A DNA stretch of 64,000 bases from Anastatus disparis (lineage: Eukaryota; Arthropoda; Insecta; Hymenoptera; Eupelmidae), in NCBI GenBank assembly GCA_017163975.1, contig JAFFSR010000309.1:2428501-2492500 (forward strand), in the 5' to 3' direction. How positions within the stretch are numbered: position 1 is the stretch's first letter; each line of letters opens with the position of its first letter. Shown here piece by piece: positions 57,575-64,000 of this stretch. The notes under the pieces were generated by a model that was given only the letters and a program-made list of their open reading frames with translations, was not told the origin of the DNA and did not search any database. The position numbers were made by a program, and so were the translations under genes.

Positions 57575-57720
57575 AGGGACATTTCATGTAGAATCGCACG
57601 TACACACACAGGTTTATTCAAGTTTATATGGAACATTTAATTTCAACACATACGCACACGCACACGCTCACACATACAAACACATATTTAACTTTATATA
57701 TATATATATATACATACTTT
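56290..57720 (+). repeat. Higher-order tandem repeat with TA and CA microsatellites
   Basis: Units of 50-60 bp share TATATGGGACATTTCATGTC followed by an A/C-rich stretch and ACAGGTTTATATATAT. They are arranged in larger blocks: CATTTCATGACAACT marks block starts at 56524, 56798, 57102 and 57395 (274, 304 and 293 bp apart). TA runs inside units have expanded separately (56392-56432, 56986-57042, 57538-57568). The long open frames on both strands come from the repeat. Confidence 0.88.
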
Positions 57721-58596
57721 ACCTTATCGATGTAGACAATATTTAAAAAATAGTTATTTATTATGCTGTGGTACCCACGATCGCCGTCTTTGGATACCTA
57801 GGTGTTAATGACAACTTAAACATCATCTACAGCTAAAACTTTTGAAATTCAACTTATAGTTTAATAACTACTTTGAAGTTGTTTCAAATGTTATCTAGCC
57901 AAACATGGATGTTCCGAGTAAGATAAACATTGTCTACAAGAATATCTTTTGAAATTTAGCCATTATTTATTAATAACATGTACGTTTCCCGAGATGACAT
58001 CTCACAATATCCAGGTGATCCTGGCTACCTGGAAATCGTCTATATGAATGAATTTTGAAATTTTCCATACCGATTATGAAGTTTACAGATATTTGCAGGG
58101 ACTATGTCAAATGAAACTTGGAGATTCTTGTAGATTTCGATTCTAAGGTTGTTTGATTAGGTCGGAGAATACTCGGAAATAAAAAGATTTTAATAGAACA
58201 ATTGTTTAAGATTCATGCAAGTTCCATGAAATATGTTGATTTACTCGTAGTCGATACCCATATATAAAGATCATTCATACAAATCATCTCGCATATAAAT
58301 TTGCGGTAGTATCCCTACTAATTTATGAATTTTTCGTTCGAATAATGCCAGCGAAATTTAACCTCGAGAAAGCATATTACTATTGTAATTAGTGAATAAT
58401 TTTAACATTTTTTCATCAAACATCATTCCGATATACAGGTAATAAGCGCTATTATTTAAAAAATTTAAAAAAAGTTAATTTATTTATTTTATACTTTTTA
58501 GTCTATTTATTCAATTATTGTATTTTATTTTTAAAGCATGTTTTTAAAATTTTGTATTTTCTATTTTTAAGTTAAAATTGTTTTTATTATCATTTA
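57721..58596. other. Spacer with possible degenerate 107-bp repeats
   Basis: CTTTTGAAATTCAAC, CTTTTGAAATTTAGCC and ATTTTGAAATTTTCC lie roughly 105-110 bp apart at 57838, 57947 and 58055, with similar flanks. No gene is seen. Confidence 0.35.
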
Positions 58597-58952
58597 GAGT
58601 TACATTGCAACCAGACTTTTCGAAGATTACACTCAGGTACATCCGTTATCGGCGACTTGGTACTCCAGTTCGACCTCTTCATCCTAAATCATTATTATGC
58701 ATTATAGATTCACTTTCAAACCTTGAATTAGGTTTTAGCAGCCCCGAAATCCCCCGGGGAACCCACCTCGATCCAGAGAAAGCCTCCCCACTTGTACTTC
58801 CTCGGAGACGACGTGCATGCGTATTCTGGACAACGTGCATCACTTTGTGGCAATTGTTTGATCTCAAATTCGGTTTTTGCAACCCTGAAAACCCCCGAGA
58901 AACTCGCCTTGACCCAAAGAAAGCCTCCCCATTTATACTTCCTCGGAGATAA
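58597..58952. repeat. Two 141-bp repeat units, open on both strands
   Basis: GAAAGCCTCCCCA occurs at 58778 and 58919, exactly 141 bp apart, within longer matches that include CTTCCTCGGAGA. As 141 is 47 codons, the plus frame repeats NLELGFSSPEIPRGTHL as DLKFGFCNPENPRETRL, each followed by DP-KASP--LPRR. The minus frame is open too and repeats LRGS--GEAF-GSR. TTTAG at 58592-58596 could be a splice acceptor. The GC content is well above that of its surroundings. It may be a protein-coding repeat, or part of a satellite. Confidence 0.5.
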
Positions 58953-59799
58953 CTTTTCACACCCATTATCATCGACCTGGATGTCCAGGTACCAAAATGA
59001 CAACTGATTATTGTATTGTCATCCAAGACCAAAGTCTATGCCAATTGTCAGAATTTATATCTGTCAAAAAGTGCCTGAAATCAAGCGCGCAAGATTTGAT
59101 TACAGACAGACAAACATGCAAACAGACATGAAGGCGAATATAAGAAAAGCGTATATAAAAAAATAATATTTACCTACGTTAATTCTGCTTTGAGACTAAT
59201 TATCTTTCGTTTTTTATGACAAAAACAAGTAAATTGAATTTGAGAAAATTTCTATAAGTTACTTAAATTTATGAAAAAGTCAATATAAATCGTCATTTTA
59301 GCAGAATTATGAAGATTATGATTATTTTCGCGGAAATTATAAAGTTATGGAAATTATTTATGGAAACGTTTTCGATTGGAAAATTTGTGATTATTGCAGT
59401 TGAATTTTGTTACATCATCATCAGTTATATCCTCGTTAAAATGACCCGAAAATTTCTTAAAGAATCGGAACAAATATTTTTCCGGTCTTTAAAGAATGTT
59501 TAAGAACTATTATGAAATGAAAATTGATAAATGTTTCAAGTTTTCCGAATCGTTCCGACATTGAAATTTCAATTATAAGCCGTTACTCATAAAATTTGGA
59601 AAAGTCTATTGTATGCAACTATTTTTCCAGTGATTCAGTTGTAATTTATAAAATTGTGAATTTGGGTGATTCATTATGTTTCTTTCCGTAATATTTATCT
59701 GATGTTGGAGCTACAGCAATAAAGTTTTGCTTTTTTTATTTCATTAATATCATTTTAAATTCGTAAATTAATAGTATATTGTGTAACGAGTAAGGTTTA
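58953..59799. other. AT-rich spacer
   Basis: No features are supported. The 64-codon frame at 59309-59503 looks like chance. Confidence 0.4.
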
Positions 59800-59910
59800 G
59801 TTGACTATTGCGCACGAGGGCAAGTTGGCGCACGAGCGTAGCGAATAGCGCCATTGCCCGAGACCTCTCTCTCTCTCATATCTGCCGTACGACTGACTCG
59901 CAATAGTATA
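59800..59910. repeat. GC-rich hairpin in AT-rich surroundings
   Basis: GGGCAAGTTGGCGC (59819) can pair with GCGCCATTGCCC (59849), with a loop of ACGAGCGTAGCGAATA. An outer TATTGCG/CGCAATA pair (59810 and 59901) encloses it together with a CT run. It is possibly a small transposon end or MITE. Confidence 0.5.
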
Positions 59911-60789
59911 TTTCAATACTTTTTGGTACTATTATTTGTAATTAAATTACATACTTTTAGTTCACCAATTTCACGTTTATACGGAATAATTACGATTTCG
60001 TTAATGTAAAAATAATACAAGAATAGATGATACGATTTACTTTGTCAGAGGTTAAAGCGAGATAGAGTATAAAATTCATCATATGGTCGATGAGATACAG
60101 TATGAGGGCGCTGCGCTTGTATAAACCTTTGCGATTTTACATTAATTAACGCTTTTGCGTGACATTATTTTACAGAATGTAACGTATTTACGTGATTTAA
60201 TACAAAATAATATTATGCATAGCTGTGAAACACACGCCCTCAAAAAACAACCCACGCAGCGCGCGCTATTAGCTACTTACTACCCCGAAAACGCATGCGC
60301 TATAGGCCGCTTACTCAGCACGGATGAGAAAAACAAATATAATGACTTGTCCGCACTAAAGCTATGTTAATACAATAATTTTTGTTAAAATAAAAAATCA
60401 TTTAAACTTGTAAATTTTTTATGAACTTGGATTGGAAATTATATCAAGCTCGACAAACCTAATCTTAAAATACGTTACATTGAAAGTCTGTATTATTACT
60501 TTTTATGTAGTATTTTCGTGGGTTTCTTGAGTTGTCCGCACTCGAGTTGAATCTTACAAATTTTTTCTTTGTCGCAAAAAAATGTTATTAAACGCATTGT
60601 TTATTCATAACTTGGGATTGGAAATATTATTAGAAGACTGGAAGCTTCGTCATGCTCTTAAAAATAAAAATAATGTTATCTAATTTTAAAAATAATATTA
60701 ATCTGAATAATATATCCTCATCAGAAAAGTTATTGTAATTTATATATTTTTAGAACCTTTCCAATTTCATGTGTACCACTATGGTATTA
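59911..60789 (+). other. Spacer containing a weak exon candidate at 60175-60370
   Basis: TTATTTTACAG at 60164-60174 is acceptor-like and is followed by an open frame to a TAA at 60368 (NVTYLRDLIQNNIMHSC, on to NKYNDLSALKLC). Its middle is GC-richer than the neighbourhood. No family is recognised, and no partner exon is seen. Confidence 0.25.
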
Positions 60790-61178
60790 TATGGGGATAT
60801 CCATCCAACTTTAAATTCTCTAGTAACAGGTCATTATTTAAACTAGGTTATAATCTTTTGTGCTATCCTGTAACTCTATTTCTGATGTATTTTGTAAATG
60901 TGCCACAAACGGCGCAGCAGATAATTCTATAAAAGTAAATTTACACATAAGATAAATTACGGTAATTTTTTATGTGTAAAAATGAATGTTTCATAGAAAT
61001 ATCTACTGCGCCGTTTGTTAAACATTTACAAAATACATCGGAAATAGAGTTACAGGATAGCACAAAAGATTTGAACCTAGTTTAAACAATGTGCATCATG
61101 CGGTAACCCAGTAACAGCTGTAATATGACCTGTTACTAGACAATTAAAAGTTTTGTGGATATCCCCATATATCAAAAA
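60790..61178. mobile_element. Palindromic element of about 390 bp
   Basis: The ends TATGGGGATATCCA and TGGATATCCCCATA are inverted. The inner arm ATCCTGTAACTCTATTTC, TGATGTATTTTGTAAATG and CAAACGGCGCAG is mirrored on the right. The centre is TTTACACATAAGATAAATTA at about 60945. The flanks are TA-rich, and no gene is present. Confidence 0.78.
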
Positions 61179-61547
61179 ATATGATTATGACTTCTTCAGA
61201 TTCTTTATGAATTTCTAATATATTGAATAGTGATTTTTGAAGGGCATATCATAGTATTAATTAAATTAACTTATTAATAAACTGAAAAATTGCCTAGTAT
61301 TAATAAATTAGTGCGATTTATTGTATTTATTCACAAAAAAATTTATAGCTTAGTCGTGTAAAATGGCTTTATTTCCACTATCAAACAATTCCATGGTATG
61401 CTTAACTATTTCAAGAGTTAAAAAAATTTAATAATATGTATATTTTTTTATAACTTCAAGATCGTTACTGAGAATCATAAATAATTTTCACGGTATTTTA
61501 TTAATAGCAGGTCGTACATCTCTATCCTTTTATAATAAAAAAATTCA
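61179..61547. other. AT-rich spacer
   Basis: Nothing is recognised. Confidence 0.5.
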
Positions 61548-62075
61548 ATTTTCTGCAAAACCTTATGATTGTAGCAAAAAATAAGAAGAAAGCCCCATCT
61601 CGTATACTAAAAAGCAATATTTTCTCTTATGAGAAAAAATTATTTTTATCGCTTCGTTCCAAAGAAAACTTTGAAAAACTGAATTGTCCATCCAAACCTC
61701 GATATTTTATGTTTTTCAAGGTTTTTTTCAAAAGGAATCGATAAAAAAATTTATTCCTAATCAAAGAAAATATTGCTTTTTATGATACAAGATGGGGCTT
61801 TCTCTTTATTTTTTGCTAAAATTATTAGTTTTTGTAAAAAAATCAATTTTTCGCCATACCCTGCCCGAAAGCACAACTTTTGTCCCTGCACCGAAAAACA
61901 AAAGTTGTATTTTCGGCCCGGGTATGGCGAAAAATAGCATACACACCACGGGAGGTAAAATGGCGAGCCCATAGCACATATTTGCCACCCTCGCCTGCAG
62001 CTCGAGGTGGCAATTATATGTGCTATGGACTCGCCAGTACTTTACCTCCCTTGGGGTGTAATATACTATTTTGAT
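61548..62075. repeat. Three hairpins in direct succession
   Basis: The first (61548-61852) has arms with GCAAAAAATAAGAAGAAAGC and GAAAGCCCCATCT against their complements. The second (61853-61937) has ATTTTTCGCCATACCCTGCC and ACAACTTTTGT against their complements. The third (61939-62075) has CACCACGGGAGGTAAA, GCCCATAGCACATA and GCCACC against GGTGGC, TATGTGCTATGG and TTTACCTCCC. Each is a separate palindrome and their borders touch. No genes: the short frames here are arm shadows. Confidence 0.7.
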
Positions 62076-62254
62076 TACAATAGGACATATATACTCGACC
62101 TCCTCTTAAGGATCTTTAATAGCTATTAAACTCTTTACAAGATTGTAATAATTCATCTCGATTTACTTCCACAGAGTTCGTGAAGTTTCATTAACCTTTC
62201 AATCAATATACAGAAAATATAAAGATTCATCCGTATTCTTAAATGATCTCATAG

Positions 62255-62454
62255 GAGTCAGTCTGTGGCTCATTCGGTAGAGCGTTGGATTCGTAATCTC
62301 GAGGTTCCGAGTTCGAATCCCGCTCTCGTCCGATTGATACAAGCACCACTGTACGTTACATGTGCTTTGTTCACAAACACACTTACGAGCTCCGTCGCTG
62401 ATTAGCATAGCAATAATAGCATAGCATAAATATAGCGACGTTAAAAAAAAAAAA
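62255..62454 (+). mobile_element. tRNA-derived SINE (family B) with 14-bp target duplication
   Basis: The head has GTGGCTCATTCGGTAGAGC (A-box) and GAGTTCGAATCCCGC (B-box). GATTCGTAATC in the anticodon-loop position suggests a tRNA with anticodon CGT, weakly pointing to threonine. A body of about 110 bp and a run of A follow. AAATGATCTCATAG is repeated at 62241-62254 and 62455-62468. The intact boxes and duplication suggest a fairly recent insertion. The A-tail overlaps the duplication by a few bases. Confidence 0.88.
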
Positions 62455-62468
62455 AAATGATCTCATAG

Positions 62469-62886
62469 ATTTATAATTATTTATTTACTAATAATTTAAT
62501 AAATATATTCATACGATGATAAAACGTGAAAAATATTTCTGAAGAATTTTTTAAAATACAATCTAGAAGGATTCTCCTGAAAACTTTACAGTGCTGTTCA
62601 ATTCTAAAGCGATCTTAATTGTTCATTAATTGTGAATACGATAAAATTAAGGTTACTATTCCTTAGTAAAACTTAATGAATCAAAAAAGTTCAGAAGGTA
62701 TCAACGAAAATCATGACAATTTTTTTCATAAGAGTTCACAAAGTTGTATTATGGACTGGTACCAAAAACCGCTAAAAATTAGAAAGGTTCTTTTACATCA
62801 GAATCTTTCCAAACCTTAATGTACATGTTCACCGGGGTATTTCACCTGAATACGAAGGACATTTATAACTAATATAGGTAGCTAGG
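62469..62886. other. AT-rich spacer
   Basis: No features were found. Confidence 0.45.
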
Positions 62887-63600
62887 AGAGTTTCCGTAGC
62901 CGATGGAGATCCACGGCTCCACCAAAGTTTTTTCTATGTATTTTGGTGCCTTGAACACGAATTTCGAGGGTGGATAGCTGGAAAATAGTTAGGAAAATCT
63001 CTAAAGTAAATTTTCTGGTTGTTAATCCTTCGCAGAAAAACATAATTTTTCGTGTTTTTCATCAAATATTAAGTCGAAAATATTCTTATCAATTTTGCCG
63101 TACATTGCACCATTTCTCTGTAAAAACATAAATATAAAAAAAACTCATTTTGACATTTTTAATGATTTTTTTTATTTTATTACACTAATCATTGGTGACC
63201 AATATAATTAAGAATTTTTACATTTAATTAGCTAAAATTATTCTTTAATTCACCAACTGTTGATAAAAAAAGAATGGTTTAGGCTGGCTGCGGTCTTCCT
63301 TTAATTTTTCACGAATAATTGAACCGCTTATTCAGAAAGTACCGCGCAACGGTGCTCACATGAAAAAGTCAGGTCGGAAAATAGGGGAGATTGCTATAGT
63401 AACATTAAAGTCCACGGTTCCAAAAATTTTTTTTATATATTTTGTCACTAAACATTAATTTAAAGGGGGTGAAGTCGGAAAATGTCCAGGAAAATTTGTA
63501 TGATATAATTTCCAAAAATTTGAAAAGTCTATTTTTCAAATAAAAAACATTTTGTCGCTTATTTCATGCAATTTTCATGCCAAAGTTATAAAAAAGAATA
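62887..63600 (+). repeat. Diverged direct repeat pair about 500 bp apart
   Basis: GGAGAGTTTCCGTAGCC, ATCCACGGCTCCA and TATGTATTTTGGTGCC at 62887-62950 correspond to GGGAGATTGCTATAG, GTCCACGGTTCCA and TATATATTTTGTCACT at 63385-63450. Both go on to AGGAAAAT(C/T)T. No gene lies in either. Confidence 0.5.
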
Positions 63601-64000
63601 AGTTTTATAATTTTTTTCAATTTTTCATATTAGAATGAGACTATTGTTACAGTGCAGCAGAGATTAGAATAGGATTTCCTAAAATTTTATTTCATTAGCT
63701 AAATTTATGTTATAATTTATAAATACGTTTAATTAATCGTTATTTGTATTTTAATCTTATTACATTTTTACATGTAGAATTTTTGCTACAAAAACAATAT
63801 GTACAGTACGCTATTCATTATTTTATGAAGTTTAAAAAACTTGTGTTTTTATAATTTATAAAATTTTTTAACGAAGTACAATTTTTTTCTGTGAACTACT
63901 CTTTTACTGTTACATATTTTGTAAAAATATATCTTTTTAATAAAAAAAATAGGTATATGATTGATTGAAAATATTAATTTTAATTAATTTAATTTATGTA
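63601..64000. other. AT-rich end of the window
   Basis: Nothing is recognised up to the window end. Confidence 0.5.

Noticed and set aside
62255..62330. Functional tRNA gene
   Set aside because: The tRNA-like head is continuous with a SINE body and A-tail inside a target duplication, and the acceptor stem does not close.

Overview
The window looks like repeat-rich, AT-rich nuclear DNA of an insect, and a hymenopteran is my best guess. The reasons are: Ty1/copia, non-LTR and cut-and-paste transposons of insect type, tRNA-derived SINEs, very many palindromic non-autonomous elements, long microsatellites, GT-AG introns and no bacterial-style gene packing. Species-level placement is not possible by reading. 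I found no intact host gene. One 75-codon exon-like block (41490-41718) is the best host-gene candidate.

Layout. 0-5.9 kb: a tRNA-like sequence, a composite element ('element V') with about 165-bp internal tandem repeats and a long CA microsatellite, a 650-bp purine-rich minisatellite, and a Helitron-like 3' end. 5.9-12.5 kb: a foldback-like transposon with long terminal inverted repeats built of subrepeats and a broken transposase gene. Other elements are nested in it several levels deep. 12.7-15.2 kb: a TTAA-flanked palindrome, a GC-richer segment and the C-terminal end of a non-LTR retrotransposon. 18-28.4 kb: a decayed copia element on the minus strand, split by a plus-strand non-LTR retrotransposon (about 21.8-26.0 kb). 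28.4-31.05 kb: a second element V, inverted relative to the first and itself carrying a truncated non-LTR element and a hairpin element. 31.57-39.21 kb: a nearly complete copia element with LTRs, a 5-bp target duplication, a half-tRNA primer site, a polypurine tract and a gag start that reads as three exons. 39.9-50 kb: palindromic elements, a Mutator-like transposase remnant, SINEs and repeated kappaB-like palindromes. 51-53.3 kb: a truncated non-LTR element. 53.3-57.7 kb: tandem arrays (about 575 bp, exactly 81 bp, and a higher-order array of about 290 bp). 58-64 kb: a 141-bp repeat, more palindromes and a SINE with a 14-bp target duplication.

All the recognised genes belong to mobile elements, and nearly all are broken by stops, frameshifts or truncation. 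The order of nesting gives relative ages: element V predates the non-LTR and hairpin insertions in it, the minus-strand copia predates the non-LTR in it, and the complete copia looks younger because its LTRs differ by only about 4% on a hand count. All alignments here were done by eye, so arm boundaries are approximate to about 10 bp unless a target duplication fixes them.
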